Below are positions 1 through 9,167 of a DNA stretch of 64,000 bases, in pieces. A model generated the notes under the pieces. The model had not been told where the DNA came from. It searched no databases and was given only the letters and a program-made list of their open reading frames with translations. Positions within the stretch are counted from its first letter, which is position 1. Each line of letters opens with the position of its first letter. The stretch comes from Aromatoleum bremense (GTDB taxonomy: Bacteria > Pseudomonadota > Gammaproteobacteria > Burkholderiales > Rhodocyclaceae): NCBI RefSeq assembly GCF_017894365.1, contig NZ_CP059467.1:2976001-3040000 (forward strand), written 5' to 3'. A program made the position numbers and the translations under genes.

Positions 1-196
1 CTGTCGCAAGCACGATCAGCAGCCCGACGACGAGGCCCGCGCCCGGAATGTTGAAGCCGATCGCGTTGCGCGGCTGCAGGCCGTTCGGCAGCCACTCGAT
101 GATCTGGTCGAGCGTGCCGACGATCCATGCCAGCACCATGAAGGTGATCGACAGCGGGATCCAGATCAGCAATCCGGTGATGAAGTATTTCTTCAC
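1..196 (-). CDS. DUF502 family membrane protein, 3' part missing
   Basis: The first 65 codons of a DUF502 family inner-membrane protein, running off the left window edge. The translation begins VKKYFITGLLIWIPLSITFM, a lysine-led start followed by a hydrophobic segment, then a short loop containing LDQIIEWLPN and a second hydrophobic stretch (LVVGLLIVLAT) at the edge. The GTG start is fixed unusually well: the in-frame codon five codons upstream is the TGA stop of fmdB, and only GTG lies between. No clear ribosome-binding site is seen, so translation may be coupled to fmdB 15 bases upstream. DUF502 proteins have no established function. From memory, an fmdB-DUF502-aspS order is common in beta-proteobacteria, so aspS may lie beyond the edge. 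Confidence 0.85.
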   Translation of the reverse strand, partial: MKKYFITGLLIWIPLSITFMVLAWIVGTLDQIIEWLPNGLQPRNAIGFNIPGAGLVVGLLIVLAT

Positions 197-211
197 GCGC
201 CGCGGCCGTAT

Positions 212-478
212 TCAGCCGGCGTGACAGGCGCACGCTCCGCCGCAGCCGCCGGCAGGAGCGCTCGCGGTTTCGGCTGGCCGGGGCGCCGGTGTGCCGCCGC
301 CCTTGAAGTCCGTCGCATACCAGCCGGTACCCTTGAGCTGGAAGCCCGCGGCCGAAACCTGCTTGACGTAGGTGCCCTGACTGCAGCTCGGGCAGGAAGT
401 GAGCGGTTCGTCGCTCATTTTCTGGAGATGTTCCTTCTGGAACCCGCAACTGTCGCAACGATATTCGTAAATGGGCAT
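212..478 (-). CDS. FmdB family zinc-ribbon protein
   Basis: An 88-residue FmdB/CxxC_CXXC_SSSS family protein. It opens with MPIYEYRCDSCG and has the two CxxC knuckles of a zinc ribbon (CDSC near residue 8, CPSC near residue 29). A conserved GFQLKGTGWYATDF segment follows, then a low-complexity tail of Pro/Ala and a Cys/Gly-rich end (CGGACACH) that could bind a second metal. The start has a good GGAGG site seven bases upstream. Family members are proposed regulatory or metal-binding proteins; no reaction is established. It sits between pilD and the DUF502 gene and may be co-transcribed with the latter. Confidence 0.9.
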   Translation of the reverse strand: MPIYEYRCDSCGFQKEHLQKMSDEPLTSCPSCSQGTYVKQVSAAGFQLKGTGWYATDFKGGGTPAPRPAETASAPAGGCGGACACHAG

Positions 479-537
479 GGCAACCTCCGGAAAACAAGCG
501 TGTAAGTCTAACGCAACGCATCATGGGCGAGAAGTGA

Positions 538-565
538 GCGACAGCGGGACTCGGCCCGCTGTCGC
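538..565 (-). terminator. Perfect 11-bp inverted repeat after pilD
   Basis: Arms GCGACAGCGGG and CCCGCTGTCGC with a 6-base loop, lying between the pilD stop and the fmdB start. The arms are perfect, but only a weak T-rich stretch follows in the minus direction, so this may be a terminator for the pil transcript or only an RNA-stabilising hairpin. Confidence 0.45.
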
Positions 566-613
566 GCCGTAGATGAGGGCGACGCCGTTCGTTTCAAGCC
601 CGCGGGGGGGCGG

Positions 614-1465
614 TCACAGGCTGCCGAGGTACAACTGCGTGAGCGGCTTGCCCCAGAACAGCGCCAGCACGCCGGCAGCGGCGAGATAGGGGCCGAACGG
701 AATCGGCACGTCCCGGCCGTGCCGGGCGAAAACGATCAGGCCGAGGCCGGTGACCGCGCCGACGAGCGACGAGAACAGGATCGTCAACGGCAGCATCTGC
801 CATCCGAGCCACGCCCCGATCGCGGCGAGCAGCTTGAAATCGCCATAGCCCATGCCTTCCTTGCCCGTGGCGAGTTTGAACAGCCAGTACACCGCCCACA
901 GCGCGAGGTAACCGGCGATCGCGCCGACGACGGCCTCCGGGAGTTCGCTGTACGTGCCGTCGAGATTGAAGAGCAGGCCGAGCCACAGCAGCGGGAGGGT
1001 AAGATTGTCGGGCAGCAGCTGGGTGTCGAGATCGATGAAGGCGAGCGCGAGCATCGCCCACAGGAAAAGCATTGCGCCGGCGGCCGCGAGGCCGAAGCCG
1101 AAGTGCCACGCGGCGTAGCCGGACAGTATCGCGGTGAGCAGTTCGACGACCGGATAGCGGCGGCCGATGGGAGCGCTGCAGTGGCGGCATCGCCCGCGCA
1201 GGACGAGATAGCTGACGACCGGGATGTTCTCGAAGGGGGTGATCAGGTGGCCGCAGTGCGGGCAGCGCGAGCGCGGCACCGCGAGATTGTAGGTTTCCTG
1301 TTCGGGGAGCGATTCGCCGCGCAATTCGGCGGCTTGGGCGTGCCATTCGCGCTCCATCATGCGCGGCAACCGGTGGATGACGACGTTCAGGAAGCTGCCG
1401 ACGAAAAGGCCGACGAGCGTCGCGAGCGCGGTGAACAAGAGGGGGTCGTGAAAGAGATCGGGCAT
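614..1465 (-). CDS. pilD: Type IV prepilin peptidase / N-methyltransferase PilD
   Basis: A 283-residue polytopic aspartyl protease that cleaves the type IV prepilin leader and methylates the new N-terminal residue at the inner membrane. After the first membrane helix (GSFLNVVIHRLPRMM) comes the cytoplasmic domain with two zinc CxxC pairs, CPHC (near 68) and CRHC (near 93). The two catalytic aspartates are in FIDLDTQLLPD (near 145) and GYGDFKLLAA (near 207), the standard GxGD arrangement. About eight hydrophobic segments are visible. It follows pilC by 66 bases and pilB lies upstream of that, the usual pilBCD assembly set. Length is normal for the family. Confidence 0.96.
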   Translation of the reverse strand: MPDLFHDPLLFTALATLVGLFVGSFLNVVIHRLPRMMEREWHAQAAELRGESLPEQETYNLAVPRSRCPHCGHLITPFENIPVVSYLVLRGRCRHCSAPIGRRYPVVELLTAILSGYAAWHFGFGLAAAGAMLFLWAMLALAFIDLDTQLLPDNLTLPLLWLGLLFNLDGTYSELPEAVVGAIAGYLALWAVYWLFKLATGKEGMGYGDFKLLAAIGAWLGWQMLPLTILFSSLVGAVTGLGLIVFARHGRDVPIPFGPYLAAAGVLALFWGKPLTQLYLGSL

Positions 1466-1531
1466 CGGGAGTCTTGATTGAATTCGCCCGGCGGCGGTGC
1501 GGAAATGCCGGCCCGGGCGGGAGGGAACACT

Positions 1532-2767
1532 TCAGACGACCTGGCCAAGCTTGAAGATCGGCAGGTACATCGCGACGACGAGACCACCGATGACCACGCC
1601 GAGAAACACCATGATGATCGGCTCGAGCAGCGTGGACAGCCCGGCGACGGCGTCGTCGACCTCCTGTTCGAAGAAGTCCGCGACCTTGCCGAGCATCGAG
1701 TCGAGCTGTCCGGATTCCTCGCCGATCGACACCATCTGCACGACCATGCTCGGGAACACGCTCGCGTTCTGCATCGCGACCGTGAGGCTGGTGCCGGTGC
1801 TGACCTCGGTCTGGATCTGGCGCGTCGCCGTCAGGTAGACGTGGTTGCCCGACGCGCCGCCGACCGAATCGAGCGCTTCGACGAGCGGCACGCCGGCGGC
1901 GAACATCGTCGCCAGGGTGCGCGTCCAGCGCGCGATCGTGGCCTTGCGGATGATGGCGCCGACGACCGGCAGCTGCAGCACCGCGCGGTCGACGGCGATC
2001 TGCATCGCGTCCGAGCGTTTGTACATCGCACCGATGCCGATCACCGTCGCCGCGATAATGCCGAAGATGATGTACCAGTACGCGACGAAGGCGTCCGATA
2101 TGCCGATGACCATCAGCGTCGGTGTGGGAAGATCCGCCCCGAAGCTGGTGAACACCTTCTTGAATTCGGGCACGACGAACAGCATGATCACGGTGACGAC
2201 GATCGCCGCGACGACGACGACCGCGATCGGGTAGAACATCGCCGACTTGATCTTGCCCTTGATCGCGAGAACCTTTTCCTTGTAGGTCGCGATGCGGTCC
2301 AGCAGGCCGTCGAGAATCCCCGCCTGCTCGCCGGCGGCGACGAGATTGCAGAACAGCTTGTCGAAATAGAGCGGATGCTTGCTGAATGCCTGCGACAGGC
2401 TCGATCCGGTCTCGACGTCGGTGCGCACCTCGTTCAGCAGTCGCGCGAGGCTCGGATTGCCGGAACCCTTGATGCCGATGTCGAACGCCTGCAGCAGCGG
2501 CACGCCGGATTTCATCATCGTCGCGAGTTGCCGGGTGAAGAGCGCGATGTCCTTGTCGGTAATCTTGTGACCGCGTGACATCTTCTGCTTCTTGACCTTG
2601 CTCACCAGCACGCCCTGGCGGCGAAGTGTCGCCTGCACGAGCGACGGGCCGCCGGCGCGCATCTCCCCGCGCACGAGCTTGCCGTTCTTGTCCTTGCCTT
2701 CCCAGCTGTAGAGCGTTTCCCTGGACCGCGCAGGTGCCGCGCGTCCGGCTCGCGTTGTCGTCGCCAT
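1532..2767 (-). CDS. pilC: Type IV pilus inner-membrane platform protein PilC
   Basis: A 411-residue polytopic protein of the GspF/PilC family that couples the PilB motor to pilin insertion. The N-terminal part (residues 1-60) has the YSWEGKDKNGKLVRGEM motif typical of PilC. Two T2SSF domains follow, each starting with a FTRQLATMM- or WTRTLATMF-type motif (near 77 and 285) and containing GVPLL/GVPLV and a three-helix membrane core. The last segment, VFLGVVIGGLVVAMYLPIF, is the conserved C-terminal helix. The gene starts 16 bases after the pilB stop, so the two are co-transcribed. Confidence 0.96.
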   Translation of the reverse strand: MATTTRAGRAAPARSRETLYSWEGKDKNGKLVRGEMRAGGPSLVQATLRRQGVLVSKVKKQKMSRGHKITDKDIALFTRQLATMMKSGVPLLQAFDIGIKGSGNPSLARLLNEVRTDVETGSSLSQAFSKHPLYFDKLFCNLVAAGEQAGILDGLLDRIATYKEKVLAIKGKIKSAMFYPIAVVVVAAIVVTVIMLFVVPEFKKVFTSFGADLPTPTLMVIGISDAFVAYWYIIFGIIAATVIGIGAMYKRSDAMQIAVDRAVLQLPVVGAIIRKATIARWTRTLATMFAAGVPLVEALDSVGGASGNHVYLTATRQIQTEVSTGTSLTVAMQNASVFPSMVVQMVSIGEESGQLDSMLGKVADFFEQEVDDAVAGLSTLLEPIIMVFLGVVIGGLVVAMYLPIFKLGQVV

Positions 2768-2783
2768 GAGGCTTGTGCGTTCC

Positions 2784-4502
2784 CTAATCGTTGGTGGAAG
2801 CGAGTACTTCTTCGAGCGATGTGACGCCCTGCCTGACCTTCAGCAGTCCGGACCGGCGCAGATCCTTGACGCCTTCGCGCTGGGCCTGCGCCGCGATGTC
2901 CATCGAGTTGCCGTTGGTCATGATGATGTGCGCGATCTCGTCGGTGATCGGCATGACCTGGTAGATCCCGAGCCGCCCCTTGTAGCCGCTGCCCTTGCAG
3001 CGCTCGCACCCCACCGGGCCGTACGGCTGCCAGCTGCCGTCGAGTTCGTCGGCGGGAAAACCCGCCTGCAGCAGCGCTTCGATCGGGATGTCGACCGGCT
3101 GCTTGCACGTGCACAGGCGTCGCGCAAGCCGTTGGGCGGTGATCAGGATCACCGACGAGGCGATGTTGAATGGCGCCACGCCCATGTTTTTCAGGCGCTC
3201 GAGCGTCGTTGGCGCGTCATTGGTGTGCAGCGTCGACAGCACCAGGTGGCCGGTCTGTGCGGCCTTGATCGAAATCTCGGCGGTTTCAAGGTCGCGGATT
3301 TCGCCGACCATGATGATGTCCGGATCCTGCCGCAGAAAGGCCCGCAGCGATGCGGCGAAAGTCAGCCCGGCCTTGTCGTTGACGTTGACCTGGTTGATCC
3401 CGGACAAATTGATTTCAGCCGGGTCTTCGGCCGTGGAGATATTCACGCCGGCCTTGTTGAGCAGGTTCAGGCAGGTATAGAGCGACACCGTCTTGCCGGA
3501 ACCTGTCGGCCCGGTCACGAGGATCATGCCGTAGGGCCGCTCGATCGCGTCGAGCAGGATTTTCTTCTGTTCCGGTTCGTAGCCCAGCGCATCGACGCCG
3601 AGCATCGCCGACGAGGCGTCGAGAATCCGCATCACGATCTTTTCGCCATGCAGCGTCGGCAGCGACGAGACGCGAAAGTCGATCGACTTGTTCTTCGACA
3701 GCACGAGCTTCATCCGGCCGTCCTGGGGGACGCGCTTTTCCGAGATGTCGAGGCGCGAGATGACCTTGATCCGGGCGGCGATCTTTTCCTTCAGGATCAG
3801 CGGTGGCTGGGCGATTTCGCGCAGCACGCCGTCGGTGCGCACGCGGATGCGGTAATACTTCTCGTAGGGCTCGAAGTGGATGTCGGAAGCGCCTTCGTTG
3901 ATCGCGTCGATCAGCACTTTCTGAATGAACTTGACGACCGGCGCGTCATCGACTTCCTGCGTGTCCTCGCTCGACGCTTCACCGGGACCTTCCTGCTGCT
4001 GCAGGAGATCCATGTCGAACTCTTCGCCGGTGAGCTCCCTCAGCGTCTGTTCGGCCGTTTCGGCGAGGGACTCGGCCAGGCGCGCGAGCCGGTCCGCTTC
4101 GACGATGACGAGGTCCACCTGAAGTCCGGTCTGGAAACGGATCTCGTCGAGCGCGCGCATGTTCGACGGGTCGGCGGCGGCGACCGTCAGCCGGTTCTGC
4201 CGCTTGCCGAGTGCGACGATCTGGTGCTTGCTCATCAGCTTGCGGTCGATCGCATCGCGGGGAATGCTCGCGCTGTCGACGGCTGCGATGTCGAGCAGCG
4301 GATAACCGAATGTTTCGGCGGCGAACCAGGCGACCGCCCGGTTCGTCATCAGTTTGCGCTGGGCAAGCTCGAGGATAAATCCGTTCGGCACGCTGGCAGC
4401 GCCTGCCGTGCACGACATGGCGTCGGCTTCGGACAGTCGGCCGTGCTGGATCATCGCTCGTGCGAGGCCGCTGAGCGCGGCGGGGGAGGCTGCTGCTGCC
4501 AT
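2784..4502 (-). CDS. pilB: Type IV pilus assembly ATPase PilB
   Basis: A 572-residue hexameric ATPase that drives pilus extension from the cytoplasmic face of the inner membrane. The N-terminal T2SSE_N region (about 50-150) precedes the motor domain. Walker A is GPTGSGKT at 331-338. The Asp box (GEIRDLETAEIS) and the His box (TGHLVLSTLHTND) follow in order. The tetracysteine zinc site is split as CTC and CERC near the C-terminus (about 460-505), with GSGYKGRLGIYQ after it. The protein ends LEEVLASTND. It is the first gene of the pilBCD run; a 116-base spacer separates it from ypjD upstream on the same strand. Confidence 0.96.
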   Translation of the reverse strand: MAAAASPAALSGLARAMIQHGRLSEADAMSCTAGAASVPNGFILELAQRKLMTNRAVAWFAAETFGYPLLDIAAVDSASIPRDAIDRKLMSKHQIVALGKRQNRLTVAAADPSNMRALDEIRFQTGLQVDLVIVEADRLARLAESLAETAEQTLRELTGEEFDMDLLQQQEGPGEASSEDTQEVDDAPVVKFIQKVLIDAINEGASDIHFEPYEKYYRIRVRTDGVLREIAQPPLILKEKIAARIKVISRLDISEKRVPQDGRMKLVLSKNKSIDFRVSSLPTLHGEKIVMRILDASSAMLGVDALGYEPEQKKILLDAIERPYGMILVTGPTGSGKTVSLYTCLNLLNKAGVNISTAEDPAEINLSGINQVNVNDKAGLTFAASLRAFLRQDPDIIMVGEIRDLETAEISIKAAQTGHLVLSTLHTNDAPTTLERLKNMGVAPFNIASSVILITAQRLARRLCTCKQPVDIPIEALLQAGFPADELDGSWQPYGPVGCERCKGSGYKGRLGIYQVMPITDEIAHIIMTNGNSMDIAAQAQREGVKDLRRSGLLKVRQGVTSLEEVLASTND

Positions 4503-4618
4503 GTGCCGCTCTTAACTGACGGACGTCCGATGTTGCATGCCGGTCTGCTGCTTGTAAAGATTTGCAACGTCCGGCGGCCGGCGGGAGCGGAGATGCCGGT
4601 GGTGCAGTGGCAGCGAGT

Positions 4619-5443
4619 TCAATTTGCTCGGCCGAGGAGAACCTCGAGAACGAAGCGGCTGCCGACATAGGCCAGCACCAGCATGAAGAAGCCCGCCAGG
4701 GTCCAGCGCAGCGCGACGCGGCCGCGCCAGCCGCGCACCCAACGTCCGACGAGCAGCGCGCCGAACAACAGCCACGAGATGATCGCGAAAACCGTCTTGT
4801 GGTCGAGCCGGAAAGGCTGGCCGAACAGCGCTTCGGAGAACACGACTCCGGAACTGACCGTCAGCGTCAGCAGGATGAAGGCGATGCCGATCAGGCGGAA
4901 CAGCAGCGTTTCCATTGTCAAAAGCGGCGGGAGGTTGGAGAGCGTGCGCGTCAGGCGACCACTGTGCAGCTGCCGCTCCGCAATCGCCATCAGCGTCGCG
5001 TGCAGCGCCGCGAGCGTGAACAGGCTGTAGGCGAGCATCGCGATGATGAAGTGCGCTCGAAACATGGCCGACCCGGCGTTGGCAAGGATGTGCTCGCCCG
5101 GGAAAAGCAGGGCCAGCAAGTTGCCGGCAAGCCCCGCCGGAATGACCATCGCATGGAGTCCGTGGAGGCGGGCATAAAATGTTTCGACCCAGTAGAAGCA
5201 TACTGCGAGCCACACGACCAGCGATACGGCCAGCCCGAACCCGAAATGCATCGCCTCGCCGGGGAACAGCGCCCCGCGCAGCGCCAGGCCGTGGGCCACC
5301 AGCGCGCCCAGCAGGATCACGCGCTCCGCCCTCGACATGCCTTCCCGGGGTTTCGCCGCCGGCATCTGCTGGTGGCGCCACAGCCAGATGCCGAGGATCG
5401 CGTACAGCGAGGCGGCCAGTAGATGAAGTAGAATCGTCTGCAT
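4619..5443 (-). CDS. ypjD: Cytochrome c assembly-type membrane protein (YpjD/CcsA-like)
   Basis: A 274-residue inner-membrane protein with about eight hydrophobic helices, matching the CcsA/HemX-like cytochrome c assembly family by overall layout. Histidines in membrane segments (LVAHGLAL, RAHFIIAML, LDHKTVFAIISWLL) are in the places where this family ligates heme. Its exact role is unproven; members are called YpjD and have been suggested to handle heme or ions. It is transcribed divergently from ffh with 42 bases between the two starts, the arrangement also known in E. coli, which supports the identification. Confidence 0.85.
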   Translation of the reverse strand: MQTILLHLLAASLYAILGIWLWRHQQMPAAKPREGMSRAERVILLGALVAHGLALRGALFPGEAMHFGFGLAVSLVVWLAVCFYWVETFYARLHGLHAMVIPAGLAGNLLALLFPGEHILANAGSAMFRAHFIIAMLAYSLFTLAALHATLMAIAERQLHSGRLTRTLSNLPPLLTMETLLFRLIGIAFILLTLTVSSGVVFSEALFGQPFRLDHKTVFAIISWLLFGALLVGRWVRGWRGRVALRWTLAGFFMLVLAYVGSRFVLEVLLGRAN

Positions 5444-5485
5444 AGATTTTTATAGTTTACTCCATGGGCGAGGGCCCCAGCCAAC

Positions 5486-6844
5486 ATGCTCGACAATCTC
5501 ACTCAGCGTCTGTCGAAGGTCGTCAAGACCTTGCGCGGGCAAGCCCGGCTTACCGAGGACAATATCCAGGAAGCGATGCGCGAAGTCCGTCTCGCGCTAC
5601 TCGAAGCGGACGTCGCGCTGCCGGTGGTCAAGGACTTCGTCGCCCGCGTCCGCGAAAAGGCGGTGGGCCAGGAAGTCATCGGTTCCCTCACGCCGGGCCA
5701 GGCGCTGGTCGGTGTCGTCCATGACGAACTCAAGACGCTGATGGGAGGCGCCCATATCGGGTTGAACCTCGCGACGCAGCCCCCGGCAGTGGTCCTGATG
5801 GCCGGCCTGCAGGGCGCTGGTAAGACCACGACCACCGGCAAGCTCGGCAAGTTGCTGCACGAGCGGATGAAGAAAAAGGTGCTGGCGGTTTCGGCCGACG
5901 TGTACCGCCCGGCGGCGATAGAGCAGTTGAAGGCGGTGTCCGCGCAGGCGGGAATCGACTTCTTCCCGTCGACGCCGGACCAGAAGCCGGTCGATATCGC
6001 GCTCGCGGCGATCGATCACGCGCGTCGCCATTATTACGACGTGGTGCTGCTCGATACCGCCGGTCGCCTGGCGATCGACGCGGCGATGATGGACGAGATC
6101 AAGGCGCTGCACGCGGCCGCCAGACCGATCGAGACGCTGTTCGTCGTCGATGCGATGCTCGGCCAGGACGCGGTGAATACCGCGCGCGCGTTCAACGAGG
6201 CCTTGCCGCTGACCGGCATCGTGTTGACGAAGCTCGACGGCGACGCGCGCGGCGGCGCCGCGCTGTCGGTGCGGCACGTCACGGGGAAACCGCTGAAATT
6301 CGCCGGCGTCGGGGAGAAACTCAGCGGGCTCGAAGAGTTCCATCCCGAGCGGATGGCGAGCCGCATCCTCGGCATGGGAGACATCCTCGGCCTCGTCGAG
6401 GACGCACGTCGTGGGGTCGATGAGGACCAAGCGCGCGCCTTCGCCCAGAAGCTCAAGACCGGCAAGGGCTTCGATCTCAACGACTTCAAGGAACAGATCG
6501 CGCAGATGCGCAAGATGGGCGGTCTGTCGTCGATGATGGAAAAGCTGCCGGCGCAGTTTGCGCAGGCCGCCGGCAAGCTGCAGGGCGGGGGGGAGGAAAA
6601 GGCGATCGGCCGTATCGAAGGCATCATCAACTCGATGACCGCGGCCGAACGTGCGAAGCCGGAGATCCTCAAGGCGAGCCGCAAGCGGCGCATCGCCGCG
6701 GGCGCCGGGGTCACCGTCCAGGAAGTCAACCGCCTGCTGAACCAGTTCGAGCAGACGCAGAAGATGATGAAGCAATTCTCCAAGGGTGGCATGCAGAAGA
6801 TGATGCGGGGCATGAAAGGTATGCTGCCCGGCATGATGCGGTGA
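5486..6844 (+). CDS. ffh: Signal recognition particle protein Ffh (SRP54)
   Basis: A 452-residue SRP GTPase that binds signal sequences of nascent membrane proteins together with 4.5S RNA and delivers ribosomes to FtsY. The N domain spans about 1-85 (LTQRLSKVVKTLRGQARLTE). The G domain has GLQGAGKTTTTGKLG (G1), DVYRPAAIEQL, DTAGR and TKLDGDARGG. The methionine-rich M domain begins near 300 and ends in a run of Met/Gly (KGGMQKMMRGMKGMLPGMMR). A TATAGT hexamer lies 30 bases before the start and may be the -10 element, but no good -35 accompanies it. The next gene follows after 16 bases. Confidence 0.97.
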   Translation: MLDNLTQRLSKVVKTLRGQARLTEDNIQEAMREVRLALLEADVALPVVKDFVARVREKAVGQEVIGSLTPGQALVGVVHDELKTLMGGAHIGLNLATQPPAVVLMAGLQGAGKTTTTGKLGKLLHERMKKKVLAVSADVYRPAAIEQLKAVSAQAGIDFFPSTPDQKPVDIALAAIDHARRHYYDVVLLDTAGRLAIDAAMMDEIKALHAAARPIETLFVVDAMLGQDAVNTARAFNEALPLTGIVLTKLDGDARGGAALSVRHVTGKPLKFAGVGEKLSGLEEFHPERMASRILGMGDILGLVEDARRGVDEDQARAFAQKLKTGKGFDLNDFKEQIAQMRKMGGLSSMMEKLPAQFAQAAGKLQGGGEEKAIGRIEGIINSMTAAERAKPEILKASRKRRIAAGAGVTVQEVNRLLNQFEQTQKMMKQFSKGGMQKMMRGMKGMLPGMMR

Positions 6845-6860
6845 GCCGGCCGGACGCGCC

Positions 6861-7625
6861 ATGAGAGACATCCTGATTGCCTTCGGCCGCGCGCTGCGCA
6901 GCCTTACACGCCGCGGCGTGCTGGTGCATCTGCTGTGGCCGAGCGTCGTCGCGCTGCTCCTGTGGATTCTGGCCGCGGTCTTCCTGTGGACGCCGGTCGT
7001 CGAAGGCATCATGGCGTGGATCGACAGCTGGACATTCGCGCGCGACTGGCTGACCGGTTCCGAAATCGGTGCCGCGACGGTGCTGACCCTGGTGAAGATC
7101 GCGCTGGTGCTCGCGTTGCTGCCGCTGGTCTATGTGACGGCCGCGCTGCTGGTCGCGGTGTTTGCTTTGCCGATGATCCTCGAGCGCGTGGCGACGCGGG
7201 ATTACGCCGATATCGAGCGGCGAAAGGGCGGCTCAAATCTGGGCAGCGCATGGAATGCGCTGGTCGCCGGGATGCTGTTCCTGCTCGGCCTGCTTGTTTC
7301 GCTGCCGTTCTGGCTGATCCCCGGCGTCGGCATCGTGATTTCGCTGGTGCTGACCGCGTGGCTCAACCAGCGCGCGTTCGGTTACGACGCGCTGATGCTG
7401 CACGCCGACCGCGAGGAACTGGCACGACTGCCGCGGGTGCTGCGCCCGCCGATGCTGCTGCTCGGCGGCGGCTGCGCGCTGCTGGCGTATGTGCCGTTGG
7501 TCAATCTGCTGGCTCCGGCGTTCTGCGGCTTGGCTTTCGTGCATTTCATGCTCGAATCCTTGCGCCGCGAACGCATCGCGCGCGGTGTCACGGTGCTCGA
7601 CGCACTGCCCGGTGCTCCGTCCTAG
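6861..7625 (+). CDS. EI24 domain membrane protein
   Basis: A 254-residue membrane protein of the EI24/CysZ-like superfamily. Hydrophobic segments lie near 22-42, 70-102, 132-165 and 195-225, separated by a conserved charged loop (ILERVATRDYADIERRKGGS). Family members include the sulfate transporter CysZ, but this protein lacks enough CysZ-specific features to name a substrate. It sits 16 bases after ffh and 10 bases before the next gene, so it is probably in the ffh transcript. The function is unknown. Confidence 0.8.
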   Translation: MRDILIAFGRALRSLTRRGVLVHLLWPSVVALLLWILAAVFLWTPVVEGIMAWIDSWTFARDWLTGSEIGAATVLTLVKIALVLALLPLVYVTAALLVAVFALPMILERVATRDYADIERRKGGSNLGSAWNALVAGMLFLLGLLVSLPFWLIPGVGIVISLVLTAWLNQRAFGYDALMLHADREELARLPRVLRPPMLLLGGGCALLAYVPLVNLLAPAFCGLAFVHFMLESLRRERIARGVTVLDALPGAPS

Positions 7626-7635
7626 GGACCCTGCA

Positions 7636-8385
7636 ATGGTTTTCGGCGCACTCATCATCGGAGACGAGATCCTGTCGGGCCGACGGGCCGACAAGCATCT
7701 GCCCAGGCTCATCGAACTGCTGGGCGTTCGCGGGCTCAAGCTCGGGTGGGCGCGGTATGCCGGCGACGACGCGCCGCGCCTCGTCGAGACACTGCGCCAG
7801 ACTTTCGCGAGCGGCGACATCGTGTTCAGCTTCGGCGGTATCGGCGCGACGCCGGACGATCGCACGCGGCAATCGGCCGCGGCGGCGCTGGGTGTGGATC
7901 TGGCGTTGCATCCGCAAGCCGAGGTGCTGATACGCGAGCGGTTCGGCAACGAGATCAACGCGCACCGGCTGCAGATGGGAATGTTTCCGGTGGGGGCCGA
8001 AATCGTGCCGAATTCCTATAACCGCATCCCGGGGTTTTCGATTCGGAACCACTTTTTCGTACCCGGATTTCCCGTCATGGCGTGGCCGATGGTCGAATGG
8101 GTGCTCGATACGCGGTTTCACGCGCTGCATCATGCTGACGACTACGTCGAGGAAGCCATCACGGTATGGGATGCGTATGAGGGCCAGCTCGTCGACCTGA
8201 TGGAAGCCGTTACAGCGCACTATCCGGATGCGACGCTGTTCAGCCTGCCGACGGTTGCCGCCCCGGGCGAGCGGCGTTCGATCGAGCTCGGCATGAAAGG
8301 TGCTGCCGCATGCGTTGCCGCCGCGATGGCGCAAATCCGGCTGGAAGTGGCTGCGCGCGGCTACGAGTGGCAGGACAAGCGTTGA
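7636..8385 (+). CDS. Molybdopterin-binding domain protein (CinA N-terminal type)
   Basis: A 249-residue stand-alone MoCF_biosynth domain. The translation starts MVFGALIIGDEILSGRRADKH, the CinA/MoaB opening. The GGIGATPDD motif (near 72), where others have GGTGPTxDD, forms the binding loop. The later NSYNRIPGF and NHFFVPGFPVMAW segments match the CinA COG1058 family. The C-terminal nicotinamide mononucleotide deamidase domain of full CinA is absent, so this is the short form often named competence/damage-inducible protein A without proven function. The ATG at this position is the first that keeps the conserved start. The stop overlaps the next gene by four bases. Confidence 0.85.
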   Translation: MVFGALIIGDEILSGRRADKHLPRLIELLGVRGLKLGWARYAGDDAPRLVETLRQTFASGDIVFSFGGIGATPDDRTRQSAAAALGVDLALHPQAEVLIRERFGNEINAHRLQMGMFPVGAEIVPNSYNRIPGFSIRNHFFVPGFPVMAWPMVEWVLDTRFHALHHADDYVEEAITVWDAYEGQLVDLMEAVTAHYPDATLFSLPTVAAPGERRSIELGMKGAAACVAAAMAQIRLEVAARGYEWQDKR

Positions 8386-9158
8386 AACTGCCATCGTTGC
8401 GTCGTCCTGCCGCGACCGAGGAACGGCGCGTGATCCAACTGGCGGGGCAGGACGTGTCCTATGTGCTGCGCCGCTCGGTGCGGCGCACCTTCGCCTTGCA
8501 GATCGATCATCGTGGCGTGAAGGTCGCGGTGCCGCGGCCGGCGCGTGAGGCGGATGTCGAACGTTTCATCATTGGGCACCAGGACTGGCTGCTCGGCAAG
8601 ATCGCGGCCCGTCAGGCACAGTCCGGGCCGCCGCCGTTCGAGCCGGTCGACGGCGCGTGCCTGCCGGTTCTGGGCGAAAGCTGTTGCCTGCGTGTCGGCG
8701 AACCCGGGCGCTCGTCGCACTGGCGACGAAGTCCCGATGGCACGGAAGAACTCGTCCTCGGGAAGACGCGTGATCCGCGCGGCGCGATCACTGGCGCGTT
8801 GCGCAAGCGTGCGTTGCCGTGGTTTGCCGAACGCGTGGCCGCATACTGCCTCAGGCTTGGGCGCAACACGCCGCCCGTCCGGCTATCGTCGGCGAGAACG
8901 CGCTGGGGCAGCTGCAGTTCGGTCAGCGGCATTCGCCTGCACTGGCGGTTGATCCATCTGCCTCCCGAACTCATCGACTACGTCGTCGCCCACGAGGTGG
9001 CGCATCTGGTTGAAATGAATCACTCGCCGCGATTCTGGGCCGTGGTCGCGCAGCTTTATCCCGACTGGAAAACGGCTCGCACCCGGCTGCGGGCGGCCGG
9101 ACAAACGCTGCCCCTCATCGAGCCCGGAAGCCGCGACGAAACCCTGAACGAAGACTGA
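8382..9158 (+). CDS. YgjP-type zinc metallopeptidase (DUF45/M48)
   Basis: A 258-residue protein of the YgjP/SprT-like M48 group. The zinc site HEVAHLVEMNHSPRFW lies near residue 205: HExxH supplies two histidines, and the His of NHSPRFW is the expected third ligand. The preceding TRWGSCSSVSGIRLHWRLIHLP segment is the family signature. The start is taken as TTG overlapping the previous stop (TTGA), with CAGGA eight bases upstream; a GTG 17 codons later is an alternative. Physiological substrate is unknown. Translational coupling to the CinA-like gene is likely. Confidence 0.85.
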   Translation: MKLPSLRRPAATEERRVIQLAGQDVSYVLRRSVRRTFALQIDHRGVKVAVPRPAREADVERFIIGHQDWLLGKIAARQAQSGPPPFEPVDGACLPVLGESCCLRVGEPGRSSHWRRSPDGTEELVLGKTRDPRGAITGALRKRALPWFAERVAAYCLRLGRNTPPVRLSSARTRWGSCSSVSGIRLHWRLIHLPPELIDYVVAHEVAHLVEMNHSPRFWAVVAQLYPDWKTARTRLRAAGQTLPLIEPGSRDETLNED

Positions 9159-9167
9159 GGACTGCCG

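Noticed and set aside
7636..9158. Two-gene CinA/metallopeptidase toxin-type system
   Set aside because: The families are common, stand-alone housekeeping types next to ffh and gloA; nothing suggests a defence or toxin role.
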